Numbered from the stretch's first letter, positions 19,082-28,659 are shown. The stretch is DNA of 64,000 nucleotides from Pleurocapsa minor GSE-CHR-MK 17-07R (GCA_019359125.1 JAHHHY010000001.1:434001-498000); one strand, 5' to 3'. Numbers and translations are program-made. The notes: generated from the letters alone by a model not told the origin.

Positions 19082-20680
19082 ATGTATCGTATTGTAATTG
19101 CAGCACTGGCGTTACTTCTGACCACCGGATGCGCCCCTCAGTCGCTGGGGGTATCCGCCCAGAACCAGCCATCTATGATCTATGGGCTGACGCTTCAGCC
19201 TTCCGGGTTTGATCCCCATATTAATGCCTCATCCGAGCTGGGGATTCCCCTGCGCTCGGTCTACGATACGCTGGTGTATCGCAATCCTGAGACAAATGCG
19301 TTTGTCCCCGGCCTGGCCACCAGCTGGCAGTTGGCCCCTGATGGGCTGTCGATGACGTTTACGCTGCGGCAGGGCGTCACCTTTCATGATGGCACACCCT
19401 TCAACGCGCAGGCAGTAGCTGCCAATCTGGATCGCATCACCGCCCCTGAAAGCGCGTCGCAGAAAGCCATTTTTCTGCTTGGCCCGTATGTGGGTTACGA
19501 CATCGTCGATGATTATACCATCCAGCTTCGTCTGTCTGAAGCGTACAGCCCGCTGCTGGATGGGCTGAGCCAGGTGTATCTGGGCATGGCCAGCCCGACC
19601 GCGTTCCAGGAATATGGCCTGGAGCGCTATCAACTGCATCAGGTGGGCACCGGCCCATATCAGTTTGTGGATTATCTGCCCGGCGACACCCTGACGTTGC
19701 GGCGTAACGATGCTTATGCCTGGGCGCCGGAATTCATGCAGCCCAATGTGTTGCGCCCGGAAGTAATCGAGTTTCGGTTCTTTGAAGACCCGCCCAGTCG
19801 GGCATTGGCCCTACAAAACGGGGATGTGCAGGTGGTAGGTGAGCTGCTGCCGACGGATGCGCGTAATCTGGGAGCCAGCAGCGAAGTGCGTGTGCTGCCC
19901 GTGGGCATCGCTGGACAGCCGCTGCAATTCCTGATGAACACAACGCGCTACCCAACCAACGACGAGCGCGTGCGCCAGGCCATTCTGTTCGCCACCAATC
20001 GCGAGGCAATTATTGATGGCGTGTTCCAGCGCTTTTCGCCGGTTGCCTGGGGTCCATTCTCTGCCACTACCCAGTACTATTCGCAGACCGTGGTCGGTCG
20101 GTATGCCTATGATATCAACCAGGCGAATCTGCTGCTGGATGCTGCTGGACTGGTGGACAACGACGGGAACGGCTACCGCGACTTTGGTGGAGCGGATATT
20201 GAAGTGGATGTGATTGTGCCCCCGTGGGGACTGATCCCTCAGGTAGCGCAATATCTGGAGCAGCAGTGGCGCGATGTGGGCCTGCGCGCGGTGTTGCAGC
20301 AGGTGCCCAGCAGGGCAGGGCTGGCCGACGCGATTGTGTCGGGAGAATACAACCTGGTCGCCAATTACGAATTTGGCGTGGATCCGGCATTTATCGCGCG
20401 CTACTACACGAGCGGTGCACCAAACAATTACACGGGTTTCGCTGATACAGCCATGGATACCATGTTTTCGCAGGCACAGCAGCAATATGACGATGCTGCG
20501 CGGCAAAGCCTGTATACGCAAGCGCAGAATCTGATTATGGACCGCGCGCTGGTGCTGCCTATCCGTGACTATGTCAACCTGAACGGCTTCCGCAGCGAGG
20601 TCGGCGGCCTGGCCTACGACGCTTATGGGTGGTTCCCAGAACTGGCAGAACTGAGTCTGACAGAGGGCATTCAGCCATAG
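19082..20680 (+). CDS. ABC transporter substrate-binding lipoprotein, peptide/nickel (family 5) type
   Basis: A 532-residue protein. The lipobox LTTGC places the lipidated cysteine at residue 17. The family 5 binding domain opens with LTLQPSGFDPHINASSELGIP, and the characteristic LRQGVTFHDGTPFNAQAV appears near residue 95. It captures oligopeptides or similar ligands at the cell surface and hands them to the two permeases directly downstream (2-base gap, then a 4-base overlap). Ligand not predictable. Confidence 0.9.
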   Translation: MYRIVIAALALLLTTGCAPQSLGVSAQNQPSMIYGLTLQPSGFDPHINASSELGIPLRSVYDTLVYRNPETNAFVPGLATSWQLAPDGLSMTFTLRQGVTFHDGTPFNAQAVAANLDRITAPESASQKAIFLLGPYVGYDIVDDYTIQLRLSEAYSPLLDGLSQVYLGMASPTAFQEYGLERYQLHQVGTGPYQFVDYLPGDTLTLRRNDAYAWAPEFMQPNVLRPEVIEFRFFEDPPSRALALQNGDVQVVGELLPTDARNLGASSEVRVLPVGIAGQPLQFLMNTTRYPTNDERVRQAILFATNREAIIDGVFQRFSPVAWGPFSATTQYYSQTVVGRYAYDINQANLLLDAAGLVDNDGNGYRDFGGADIEVDVIVPPWGLIPQVAQYLEQQWRDVGLRAVLQQVPSRAGLADAIVSGEYNLVANYEFGVDPAFIARYYTSGAPNNYTGFADTAMDTMFSQAQQQYDDAARQSLYTQAQNLIMDRALVLPIRDYVNLNGFRSEVGGLAYDAYGWFPELAELSLTEGIQP

Positions 20681-20682
20681 CC

Positions 20683-21591
20683 ATGTGGATCGCCCGGCGG
20701 CTGGGTGGCATGCTCGTCATTGGGTGGCTGGCTGTCACCCTGGGCTTCATGCTGCTGCGTGTCGCGCCGACCGATGGGCTAACTGCTGTCTTGCAGGACA
20801 GCGGGGCATCGCCGGCCCTGATCGCTGAGCGTATAGCAGCCAATGGCCTGAATGAGCCGCTGATTATGCAGTATATGCGCTATCTGGGCAGTCTGGCGCG
20901 TGGCGACCTGGGTGTATCCCTGCTGAGTGGTATGCCTGTGGGCGATCTGCTGCTGCCCGCAGCTGGGCGTACACTGACGCTGGCCGCTGCCGCGTTCGTG
21001 CTGGCTGTGCCGCTGGGCATGCTGATCGGCGGCGTCGCTGACCGTGGACGCCGATTTGCGAGCAGTGCCGCACGTGTATTTATCACACTTTCACTGGCAA
21101 TTCCGTCGTTTGGGATCGGCTACATGCTGCTGCTGGCCGTGACGTTTTTGCTGCCCGGCACGCGCATCTTGTCTTCGGATCAGGTGCTGGTTCCGGCGCT
21201 TGCTCTGGCTATCAGCGCGGCGGGCAGCATCGCGAAAATTGTCGCCGCCGCGCTGGCCGAGACGCGTCATGCACAGTTCGTCGTCACAGCGCGTGGCATG
21301 GGGTATTCAGAGGCAGGACTGCTCCGGATTCAGATCCTGCCAACCGTGGCATCGCGGATTCTGCCGACGATCGGGCTACAGGCCCTGTTTCTGATCGGCG
21401 GCACTGTGGTGACCGAGAGTATTTTTGCGCGTCCAGGCATTGGCCGCCTGCTGGTGGACAGCGTGCTGAGACGTGATTATGTGATTGTGCAGGGAATTGT
21501 GTTATGGGCCGCTTCCTGCGCACTGCTGATCCAGCTCGTGGTCGATCTCGCTGTAGCAGGGCTTGATCCACGCGTGCGTGAAAGCAAATGA
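20683..21591 (+). CDS. ABC transporter permease, DppB/OppB type
   Basis: A 302-residue protein from the ATG at 20683, two bases after the binding-protein gene; the longer frame upstream overlaps that gene and is discarded. DppB hallmarks: WIARRLGGMLVIGWLAVTLG at the N-terminus, the membrane-core segment AGRTLTLAAAAFVLAVPLGM, and the coupling region TARGMGYSEAGLLRIQILP that contacts the ATPase. It forms half of the membrane channel. Confidence 0.92.
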   Translation: MWIARRLGGMLVIGWLAVTLGFMLLRVAPTDGLTAVLQDSGASPALIAERIAANGLNEPLIMQYMRYLGSLARGDLGVSLLSGMPVGDLLLPAAGRTLTLAAAAFVLAVPLGMLIGGVADRGRRFASSAARVFITLSLAIPSFGIGYMLLLAVTFLLPGTRILSSDQVLVPALALAISAAGSIAKIVAAALAETRHAQFVVTARGMGYSEAGLLRIQILPTVASRILPTIGLQALFLIGGTVVTESIFARPGIGRLLVDSVLRRDYVIVQGIVLWAASCALLIQLVVDLAVAGLDPRVRESK

Positions 21592-22364
21592 AGAAATTCC
21601 GTGCTCATCCGCTGCTGTTGTTTGCCCTGATAGTGGCTGTTGTGCTATTGCTGCCACTGCTGGCGGCTTATGATCCGATGCGGATGGGCAATGCACCCTA
21701 TCTGGCGCCGACGCTTGCGCATCCGGCAGGGACGGACAGCTTCGGCAGAGATGTGTTAAGCCGTGTGCTGGCTGGGATGCAGCAGACTGCGCTGATGGGC
21801 CTTGCTTCCGTGGTTACAGCGGTCGCGATGGGTGGTTTGCTGAGCGTTATCGCGCAGATGAAAGCAATCGCAGCAATTGTGCAGGCTGTGGTGATGGCCG
21901 GCCTGTCAATTCCTCCATTGATCCTGATGCTGGCAATCATTACGTGGCTGGGACAATCATCGCTGGCTGCCGCAGCCGCGGTAGGGATCGCCTACAGTTT
22001 TGGCGTCGCCCGTATCCTGATCAATGCTGCGGCAGCGGAAGGCCAGGAGCCGCATGTGGAGGCGGCTTATGCGCTGGGAGCATCACGCTGGCACATGCTG
22101 ATACAGCATGTGCTGCCGGGCCTGACGGGGCTGCTGGCTTCGTACGCTGTCCTGGTATTCGCCTATTCAGTGACCCAGCTGGCAGGGCTGAGCTTTCTTG
22201 GCGTTACAGGGACGCCAGGGGCGCCGGAACTGGGGCTGATGATGGCAGAGAGCCGTTACACGATTCGGGACGCGCCATGGGCTGGTATAGCGCCAGCACT
22301 GGCTGTAATAGCATTGATCGTGATAGCCAATCGGTTGTCAGATGAGATGACGCGGCGCAGCTAA
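21588..22364 (+). CDS. ABC transporter permease, DppC/OppC type
   Basis: A 258-residue protein whose ATG overlaps the upstream stop (ATGA). It has the DppC N-terminal signature GTDSFGRDVLSRVLAGMQ and the ATPase-coupling loop EAAYALGASRWHMLIQHVLP. It completes the membrane part of the importer. No ATPase gene follows: the next gene is convergent and overlaps its stop by a few bases. The energising subunits must be encoded elsewhere. Confidence 0.92.
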   Translation: MKKFRAHPLLLFALIVAVVLLLPLLAAYDPMRMGNAPYLAPTLAHPAGTDSFGRDVLSRVLAGMQQTALMGLASVVTAVAMGGLLSVIAQMKAIAAIVQAVVMAGLSIPPLILMLAIITWLGQSSLAAAAAVGIAYSFGVARILINAAAAEGQEPHVEAAYALGASRWHMLIQHVLPGLTGLLASYAVLVFAYSVTQLAGLSFLGVTGTPGAPELGLMMAESRYTIRDAPWAGIAPALAVIALIVIANRLSDEMTRRS

Positions 22365-23149
22365 TCCTGGCGAATCAGCGTGCCTTCACTGGATTGGCCC
22401 AGTAGTGTGCGCGTCAGCAGGCCCGGTTGAAGTCCATCCATGATCCGAATCTTCAGGCGCGGTTGTGCGGATACCAGCGCAAGCATGTCCTTGACTTTGG
22501 TTTCCATGCCGCCGGTCACATCGACTCCGCCGGAGCTGCCCAACGCTGCTTCCACTTCTGCCAGGCGGGAAGGGGTGATTTCGCTGATGACTGCGCCAGA
22601 CTGGTCATAGACGCCGCGGACTTCGCCCAGCAGCAGCACCTGTTCGACAGGCAGATGAGCCGCGAGATGGATGAACACAGTCTCGGTGGACAGGATAGTG
22701 CCTCCGCGTATGTCGTCGAATCCTACATCGCCGTGCACCAGCGGGACTATTCCATGTTCGAGCGCGCGTTTAATGGGTTCAATCGCCATATGCTGAATGC
22801 GTATGTCGGCTGCAATGGCCGACGCGGAGGGTGAGAACTTCATCGCGGGAAGCCCGGCCGTGCGCAGTGAATTCAGCACGCGATAGTTTAGCTCTCCGGC
22901 AGCATGGGCCACTTCAGCAAAGCCAAGCCATCCCGCACTGTCTGATACGCCTGTGGCGGTGCCATATTTCTTTGCCGCGACATGGCCAAACGAGCCGCTG
23001 CCGTGCCCGACAACGACCCGCAGCGATGGGTCTGCGCTCACTGCCAGCCGAATTTCATCCGCAAGCCGTGCCATCACTTCGGCGCGGAATGAACTGGCCA
23101 CCTGCTTGTCAGTTATCAGCGATCCGCCGAGCTTTATAAAAATCAGCAT
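22361..23149 (-). CDS. ipk: isopentenyl phosphate kinase
   Basis: A 262-residue amino-acid-kinase-fold protein. The nucleotide motif FIKLGGSLIT and the IPK motif GHGSGSFGHVAAKKYG, with the catalytic histidine in GSFGH, are clear; GGVDVTGGMETKVKDML follows. It phosphorylates isopentenyl phosphate to isopentenyl diphosphate. It is last in a three-gene minus-strand operon with mevalonate kinase (15-base gap) and a UbiA-family enzyme, facing a decarboxylase. This is the layout expected for the alternative mevalonate pathway. Confidence 0.93.
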   Translation of the reverse strand: MLIFIKLGGSLITDKQVASSFRAEVMARLADEIRLAVSADPSLRVVVGHGSGSFGHVAAKKYGTATGVSDSAGWLGFAEVAHAAGELNYRVLNSLRTAGLPAMKFSPSASAIAADIRIQHMAIEPIKRALEHGIVPLVHGDVGFDDIRGGTILSTETVFIHLAAHLPVEQVLLLGEVRGVYDQSGAVISEITPSRLAEVEAALGSSGGVDVTGGMETKVKDMLALVSAQPRLKIRIMDGLQPGLLTRTLLGQSSEGTLIRQD

Positions 23150-23164
23150 AGTTTCCCCGATGTA

Positions 23165-24103
23165 CTACGAACCGCTCACGGTCGTTTCAATAACGCGCAC
23201 AGCGCCTGCCTGCCTGAGCGCAGCGGCAACAGATGAGGCCTGTTCCGGCGTCACCAGTGCAATCATATTGCCGCCCATCCCGCCCCCAGACAGTTTTGCG
23301 CCCAGTGCCCCGGCCGACCGGGCCGCAGTGACCAGCCTGTCCAGCTCCGGCGATGAGACTTCTAGCTGTTGCAGCAGCGCGTGATTTTCGTCCATGGCTG
23401 TTCCCAGCGCGCTGCTTTCCCCGCTTTCAATTGCTGTCCGTGCACGCTCGACAAGCGCAGCGACAGCATCCATGCGCGTCTCACTGAGGGCAGGATTGGC
23501 ATCGTGCAATTCACGCACATGCCCGACAGACACGCGCGTGGATGCGGCCACACCGGTATCGGCAATCAGCAATGTGAATGGGTTGTGGATAGAGAGCAGC
23601 TCCAGCGGCATGCCACGTTTGAAGTAAACGGGCTTCTCAAATGCGATCACAGTATTGTCGATGCCGCTGGGCGTGCCGTGATAGAGCGTCTCAGTTTTAT
23701 AGACGAGCTGGTTGATGTGGTCGGTGCTGAGAGTCAGGCCGAGATGCGTCGTGATAACCCGCACAATCGCAGTAGAAATGGCCGCTCCGCTGCCGAGTCC
23801 GCTGGCGATTGGGATTTTTGAGCTGATGACGAGTCGCCCGCCAAACAATGGCTGGCCGAGCGCATGCAGGGTTTCGCGTACGATGACGACCAGCGCCTGG
23901 GCCGAACGTGCAAGGATATCGGGAGTTACCAGGATGGTTTCGCCCAGGTCATCGGCGACCAGCTCAAGCACGGGTGTGTTGTTGGACTCCAGCGTGGCGG
24001 TGACGCGAAGGGAGGATACCGGCACAGCCAGCGCCGGCCGGTCATAGACGACCGCATGTTCCCCCAGAAGGATGCATTTTGCACACGCGGTAGCTGTGGT
24101 CAT
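23165..24103 (-). CDS. mvk: mevalonate kinase
   Basis: A 312-residue GHMP kinase. Family motifs: KCILLGEHAVVYDRPALAVP at the N-terminus, the ATP loop PIASGLGSGAAIS, the catalytic-aspartate region HGTPSGIDNTVI, and the C-terminal GALGAKLSGGGMGGNMIAL. It converts mevalonate to 5-phosphomevalonate. It is 8 bases downstream of the phosphoribosyltransferase gene and 15 bases upstream of ipk. Confidence 0.95.
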   Translation of the reverse strand: MTTATACAKCILLGEHAVVYDRPALAVPVSSLRVTATLESNNTPVLELVADDLGETILVTPDILARSAQALVVIVRETLHALGQPLFGGRLVISSKIPIASGLGSGAAISTAIVRVITTHLGLTLSTDHINQLVYKTETLYHGTPSGIDNTVIAFEKPVYFKRGMPLELLSIHNPFTLLIADTGVAASTRVSVGHVRELHDANPALSETRMDAVAALVERARTAIESGESSALGTAMDENHALLQQLEVSSPELDRLVTAARSAGALGAKLSGGGMGGNMIALVTPEQASSVAAALRQAGAVRVIETTVSGS

Positions 24104-24111
24104 CGTACTCG

Positions 24112-25005
24112 TCAGGCGGCCAGTCGCGGGATATACAGGATGGCGATAAAAGTGAGGCCCCAGAGCAGAATGGCGATCTGGATGGGCCGGTCTTTCAGCA
24201 GAACTTCATCCGGCGCACTGCCATCGCCCTTGACATGCATCAGGTAGAGATAACGGAAGACGCCGTAAACCACGAACGGCACGGTCAGCAGGCCGAGGTT
24301 GGTGGTTTGCAGCATTTCGCTGGGTTCTTCAATTGTGTACAGCAGATAGCCGATGAGCGTGCCGGTCATGACCATACGCAGCATGTCGTCCAGCAGGGCG
24401 AGATTATACGAGCGCAGTGTCACACGCACAGAACCTGCCTGTTCAGCCAGCAGCAGCAGCTCCTGACGGCGCTTGCCAATGATGAGAAACAAGGCCAGCA
24501 GGGCGGTGATGGCATACAGCCACGGGGAAAACTGTGCCACCTGAATCACCACGACGCCGGCTGCCACACGCAGGATGAAGCCTGCCGCGACTGCCAGCAC
24601 ATCCACAATCACGATGTGCTTCAGCACGAAAGAGTAGGCGAGCTGAAGCAGCAGATAGCCGCCCAGCACAAACGCAAAGGGCACGCTGAAGCTGAGCGCA
24701 GCGATGAGGCAGATCAGGGGCAGCACGACAGCCACAGCAATTGCCAGCGGAATGGGAAGGTTTCCTGCGGCAAGCGGGCGGAATTTCTTCTTTGGATGCT
24801 GGCGGTCACTCTCGATGTCCACCAGATCGTTGATGATGTAAACCGAGCTGGATATCAGGCATAATAGGATGAACGCCAGCACGACACGCAGCAGGGACTC
24901 CACCTGAAAAAGCTGTCCGTCAAAGACAAGCCCGGCGAAAACGATTGCGTTTTTCGTCCATTGACGCGGACGCATGGTTTTTAGCAGACCGATGAGTGGG
25001 CGCAA
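24112..25005 (-). CDS. UbiA-family prenyltransferase, decaprenyl-phosphate phosphoribosyltransferase type
   Basis: A 297-residue protein with about eight or nine membrane segments. The sequence MRPRQWTKNAIVFAGLVFDG and the aspartate motif NDLVDIESDRQHPKKKFRPL match 5-phosphoribosyl-1-diphosphate:polyprenyl-phosphate transferases, which make polyprenyl-phosphoryl-ribose, the arabinose donor precursor in actinobacteria. A quinone or chlorophyll prenyltransferase is possible but those motifs differ. Its place at the head of the isoprenoid operon suggests it uses a polyprenyl product of that pathway. Confidence 0.8.
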   Translation of the reverse strand: MRPLIGLLKTMRPRQWTKNAIVFAGLVFDGQLFQVESLLRVVLAFILLCLISSSVYIINDLVDIESDRQHPKKKFRPLAAGNLPIPLAIAVAVVLPLICLIAALSFSVPFAFVLGGYLLLQLAYSFVLKHIVIVDVLAVAAGFILRVAAGVVVIQVAQFSPWLYAITALLALFLIIGKRRQELLLLAEQAGSVRVTLRSYNLALLDDMLRMVMTGTLIGYLLYTIEEPSEMLQTTNLGLLTVPFVVYGVFRYLYLMHVKGDGSAPDEVLLKDRPIQIAILLWGLTFIAILYIPRLAA

Positions 25006-25088
25006 AAAGGCTCAACCTTCAGGTAATTTCTCAGTACATCATGGCGATTATAACAACGTGACCTTGAAAGAATAGGGTAGGCCAGGAA

Positions 25089-26063
25089 ATGATGACCCGT
25101 ACTGCAACTGCTATTGCACATCCGAACATCGCCTTTATCAAGTATTGGGGAAATACCAATGATGCGCTGCGTCTGCCCGCCAATGCATCGCTGAGCATGA
25201 ATCTGGATGGCCTGCAGGCGGAAACAACGCTGACCTGGGCCGATGACCTGTCTGCAGATACTCTGGTGCTGAATGATGCAGAGCAAAGTGGTGAGCCGCT
25301 GCAACGCGTTGTGCGGCAGCTGGACATCATGCGCAAGCGGCTGGGCCTGACGGCCCACGCGCAGGTCGTTTCGAAGAATAATTTCCCCACGGGTGCCGGA
25401 GTCGCATCGTCTGCGGCCGCATTTGCTGCGCTGACGGTTGCCGCGGCAGGGGCATCTGGCCAGGTGCTGAGCGAACAGGAACTCACCACACTGGCTCGCC
25501 TTGGGTCAGGCTCTGCTTCTCGTTCAGTTCCTGCTGGCTTTGTAGAATGGTTCGCTGGTGACTCGCATGAGGCGTCGTATGCCGAAAGTTTCGCGCAGCC
25601 GTCACACTGGCCGCTGGTCGATGTGATCGCCGTGATCAGCGATGGGCACAAACGCGTGGGCAGCACCGCTGGCCACAAATCCGCCCAGACAAGTATTTTT
25701 CAGGAAGCACGCGTTGCAGATGCCGCGGCGCGTTTTGCCGCCTGTCGCCGGGCTGTAGTTGAGCGCGACTTCAACACGTTTGCAGAAGTGGTGGAGCGTG
25801 ATAGTAACCTGATGCATGCAGTGATGATGACGAGCGTGCCGCCTCTGTTTTATTGGGAGCCGCAGTCGCTGGCCGTGATGTCGTGGGTGCGTGACCGGCG
25901 CGCCGATGGCCTGAGCGTGTGCTACACGCTGGATGCTGGCCCGAATGTGCACTGTCTATGCCTTGAAAAGGATGCCGAAGCTGTAAGAAGTGGGCTGGTG
26001 GGGATGTCTGGACTGAAGCAGGTCTATATGGCAGCAGTGGGTGGGCCAGCGCATCTGGTCTGA
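25089..26063 (+). CDS. mvaD: mevalonate-diphosphate-decarboxylase-like enzyme, probably phosphomevalonate decarboxylase
   Basis: A 324-residue GHMP-fold decarboxylase. The N-terminal motif reads NIAFIKYWGN, whereas diphosphate-using decarboxylases normally have KYWGK. Other active-site parts are intact: the ATP loop PTGAGVASSAAAFAAL, GSGSASRSVPAGFVEW (arginine) and the catalytic aspartate in CYTLDAGPNVHCL. Related enzymes in Roseiflexus and haloarchaea decarboxylate 5-phosphomevalonate to isopentenyl phosphate, the ipk substrate. With ipk and mvk next door and no phosphomevalonate kinase, that activity is the best inference. Confidence 0.85.
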   Translation: MMTRTATAIAHPNIAFIKYWGNTNDALRLPANASLSMNLDGLQAETTLTWADDLSADTLVLNDAEQSGEPLQRVVRQLDIMRKRLGLTAHAQVVSKNNFPTGAGVASSAAAFAALTVAAAGASGQVLSEQELTTLARLGSGSASRSVPAGFVEWFAGDSHEASYAESFAQPSHWPLVDVIAVISDGHKRVGSTAGHKSAQTSIFQEARVADAAARFAACRRAVVERDFNTFAEVVERDSNLMHAVMMTSVPPLFYWEPQSLAVMSWVRDRRADGLSVCYTLDAGPNVHCLCLEKDAEAVRSGLVGMSGLKQVYMAAVGGPAHLV

Positions 26064-26166
26064 CGCCGCACACTTTCCTTTGTCGTTAATCTCCCATGTC
26101 ATCAACGTGTCCTATAATCTGAGGAATACGATGATGCGTGTTGTGCATTTAGTTAAGTAGAAGGCC

Positions 26167-27630
26167 ATGAACATGTTTGATATTTCTGCCGCCAGCAATC
26201 CACTGCTGGTGATCGCCGCGTTCGTCATTGTGCTGATTCCAGCTGTGATCATTCACGAGCTTGGGCATTTTATTGCTGCCAAGCTCGTCGGTATCACGAT
26301 TCTGGAATTCGGCGTGGGCATGCCACCGCGCATGATCAAACTGGGACGCTGGCGCGAGACGGACATCACGCTGAACTGGCTGCCACTGGGTGGTTTTGTC
26401 CGCCCGCTGGGCGAAGACATGGTGCGCCAGATGGGCGATGAAGCGCTCTCGGATGACCGCAGTGAGGCTGTCGCACGAGGGATAGCAAAACCGATGTCCG
26501 TGGGCGAGGCAAAGCCACTGGGGCGAATCTTCTTCATGGCGGCTGGTGCCCTGGCGAATTTCATCAGCGCGCTGCTGCTGTTTGTGATTATCGGCCTGAC
26601 GGGCCTGCCCCAGGCTGTCGGCGCACGCGTGCAGCTGGTGTATACGGCGGCAGATTCGCCTGTGACGGCGATGGGCCTGCAACCGGGCGATACGATTGAA
26701 TCGGTCAATGGCGAGTATTTTGCCGACGAAGATGCGCTGTTGGCAGCTATTCTCGCCAACGCCGATGCCGGATTCACCCTGGGTATCATCCGTAATGAGG
26801 CCGCCCAGACGCTGGAAGTTGAGGCTGGCGCGGTAGCGCTGGATCCCGAGACGGCGGCGTGGTCCAGCCATCCTCTGATCAGCGGCATCGCCGATATGTC
26901 ACCTGCTGCACTGGCGGGTATTATGCCGGGCGATCTGGTCACCGCGCTGAATGGGGAGCCCATCGCCAATTTTGAGGAATTGCAGGCAGCGACGCGCGCT
27001 AATCTGGACCAGGAAGTGACGCTGACACTGCTGCGCGACGGTGAAGAAGTGACTGTCTCGCTGGTGCCGCGTGCGAATCCCCCGCAGGGCGAGGGCTCGA
27101 TGGGCATCGGCATTAATTCCGGCGCTTCATCAACCGGACTGGGCACAGCGATCCTTGCTGTGGCTCCGGTACAGCAGCTGGTGCCGCTGACCATTGGCGA
27201 GTCCATTCAGTATGGTGCTGAGCGCGTCGTTGGCGTGATTCGCCAGATTGTGGAAGTGCCCGTCAATCTGATCACCGCGCTGGTAAACCAACAGCCGGTG
27301 GGCGATGAAATGCGCGTGACCAGCGTGCTGGGTATTTCGCAGGTGGGTGGCGTGCTCTTGCAGGAAAGCATCGAGCAGCGCCAGCCGACCATCATCCTGG
27401 AGTATATTGCGCTGCTGAGCCTGGCGCTGGGCATCACGAATCTGCTGCCGATTCCAGCACTGGACGGCGGACGTATCCTGTTTGTGCTGATCGAAATTGT
27501 GCGTGGCAGGCCGATGGCCCCGGAAAGGGAAGGGATGGTTCACCTGGTGGGCCTGGCCCTGCTGCTGAGCCTGATGGTGGTGGTTGTCATCAATGACATC
27601 GCTAACCCTATTGTCAATATCCTACGCTAG
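26167..27630 (+). CDS. rseP: site-2 (M50) intramembrane metalloprotease with two PDZ domains, RseP-like
   Basis: A 487-residue protein. The zinc motif IIHELGHFIAAK (HExxH) lies in the first membrane segment. Two PDZ domains occupy the middle (ADSPVTAMGLQPGDTIESVN and MSPAALAGIMPGDLVTALNG). The third zinc ligand sits in LLPIPALDGGRILFVLIEIV near the C-terminus. It cuts membrane-embedded substrates such as anti-sigma factors. It is followed after 9 bases by a HEAT-repeat gene and probably shares its transcript. Confidence 0.94.
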   Translation: MNMFDISAASNPLLVIAAFVIVLIPAVIIHELGHFIAAKLVGITILEFGVGMPPRMIKLGRWRETDITLNWLPLGGFVRPLGEDMVRQMGDEALSDDRSEAVARGIAKPMSVGEAKPLGRIFFMAAGALANFISALLLFVIIGLTGLPQAVGARVQLVYTAADSPVTAMGLQPGDTIESVNGEYFADEDALLAAILANADAGFTLGIIRNEAAQTLEVEAGAVALDPETAAWSSHPLISGIADMSPAALAGIMPGDLVTALNGEPIANFEELQAATRANLDQEVTLTLLRDGEEVTVSLVPRANPPQGEGSMGIGINSGASSTGLGTAILAVAPVQQLVPLTIGESIQYGAERVVGVIRQIVEVPVNLITALVNQQPVGDEMRVTSVLGISQVGGVLLQESIEQRQPTIILEYIALLSLALGITNLLPIPALDGGRILFVLIEIVRGRPMAPEREGMVHLVGLALLLSLMVVVVINDIANPIVNILR

Positions 27631-27639
27631 GACAAGTGC

Positions 27640-28659
27640 ATGACCGAATATCAAGACGATAACGACTTCAACGAGCTGCTGGACGAGGCGGAAAGCACCG
27701 CTGAAAAGCGGCCTGAACGCCCCCCTGTCGAGCAGACCATCGCGCTGCTGCTGGAAGGTGTCGAGACCACCAACGCGCCGCTGACCTACGGATTGTCCGG
27801 CTTGTCCCGGACTGAGATGGACAGCATCGCAGAAGTGTGGGTGACGATCGACAGTGAGTATCGCGCCAGGCTGGTGCAAAGCCTGGTGGATGTGGCGGAA
27901 ACCAACGCGGACCTGGATTACACGGGTATCGCCTATATCGCGCTGTTTGACGATGCCGATGAGAGCGTGATTTCCGCTATTGAAATGCTGTGGGAAAGCG
28001 ACTCGATGGATGTGATGGATCGCCTGATTGAGCTTGCGAATCAGCATCCGTCGGTGAATGTGCGCGCCGCTGCTTCTGGTGCGCTGGGGCGATTCATACT
28101 TCAGGGTGAGCTGGGCGGGCTGGACGAAAATCAGGTGCTGCCCGCGCTCAATACAGCGTATGCGCTTTGGAGTGATGCATCCCAGCCGGCTGAAGTGCGC
28201 CGTCGTGCGCTGGAAGCCTTCTCAAATTCCAGCGATGACCGCGTGAATCCCGCGATTCGGCAGGCGTATCGCAGTGATGACGAACGCCTGCAATTGGGCG
28301 CAGTATTTGCCATGGGGCGCAGCTGTGACATCACCTGGTCTGATGCTGTACTCAAAGAACTGAAGGGCGACGATCCGGAATTCCAGTATGAGGCAGCACG
28401 TGCTGCCGGTGAACTGCTGATTGAAGAGGCCGTCCCGCTGCTGTCTGAAATGGCGCTGGGCCGGGATGTGGATATCCGTGACATCGCCATCTGGTCGCTG
28501 GGTGAAATTGGCGGACGAGAGGCGCTGCGCGTGCTGAATACGATTGCTGATGCGGCACGTGGCAGGACGGACACAGATCTGCTTGAGGCAGTTGAGGATG
28601 CCATTGCATCGGCGACCCTGGGCGGTAATGATCTGTTCATGATGCGCTTTGACGACTGA
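27640..28659 (+). CDS. HEAT-repeat protein
   Basis: A 339-residue acidic soluble protein. Helical repeats of about 30-35 residues run through most of it, for example HPSVNVRAAASGALGRFI, QPAEVRRRALEAFSNSS and DVDIRDIAIWSLGEIGGREA. Such repeats build a curved scaffold for protein binding; no enzymatic motif is seen. It lies directly behind the M50 protease gene, and a terminator follows it. Confidence 0.8.
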   Translation: MTEYQDDNDFNELLDEAESTAEKRPERPPVEQTIALLLEGVETTNAPLTYGLSGLSRTEMDSIAEVWVTIDSEYRARLVQSLVDVAETNADLDYTGIAYIALFDDADESVISAIEMLWESDSMDVMDRLIELANQHPSVNVRAAASGALGRFILQGELGGLDENQVLPALNTAYALWSDASQPAEVRRRALEAFSNSSDDRVNPAIRQAYRSDDERLQLGAVFAMGRSCDITWSDAVLKELKGDDPEFQYEAARAAGELLIEEAVPLLSEMALGRDVDIRDIAIWSLGEIGGREALRVLNTIADAARGRTDTDLLEAVEDAIASATLGGNDLFMMRFDD

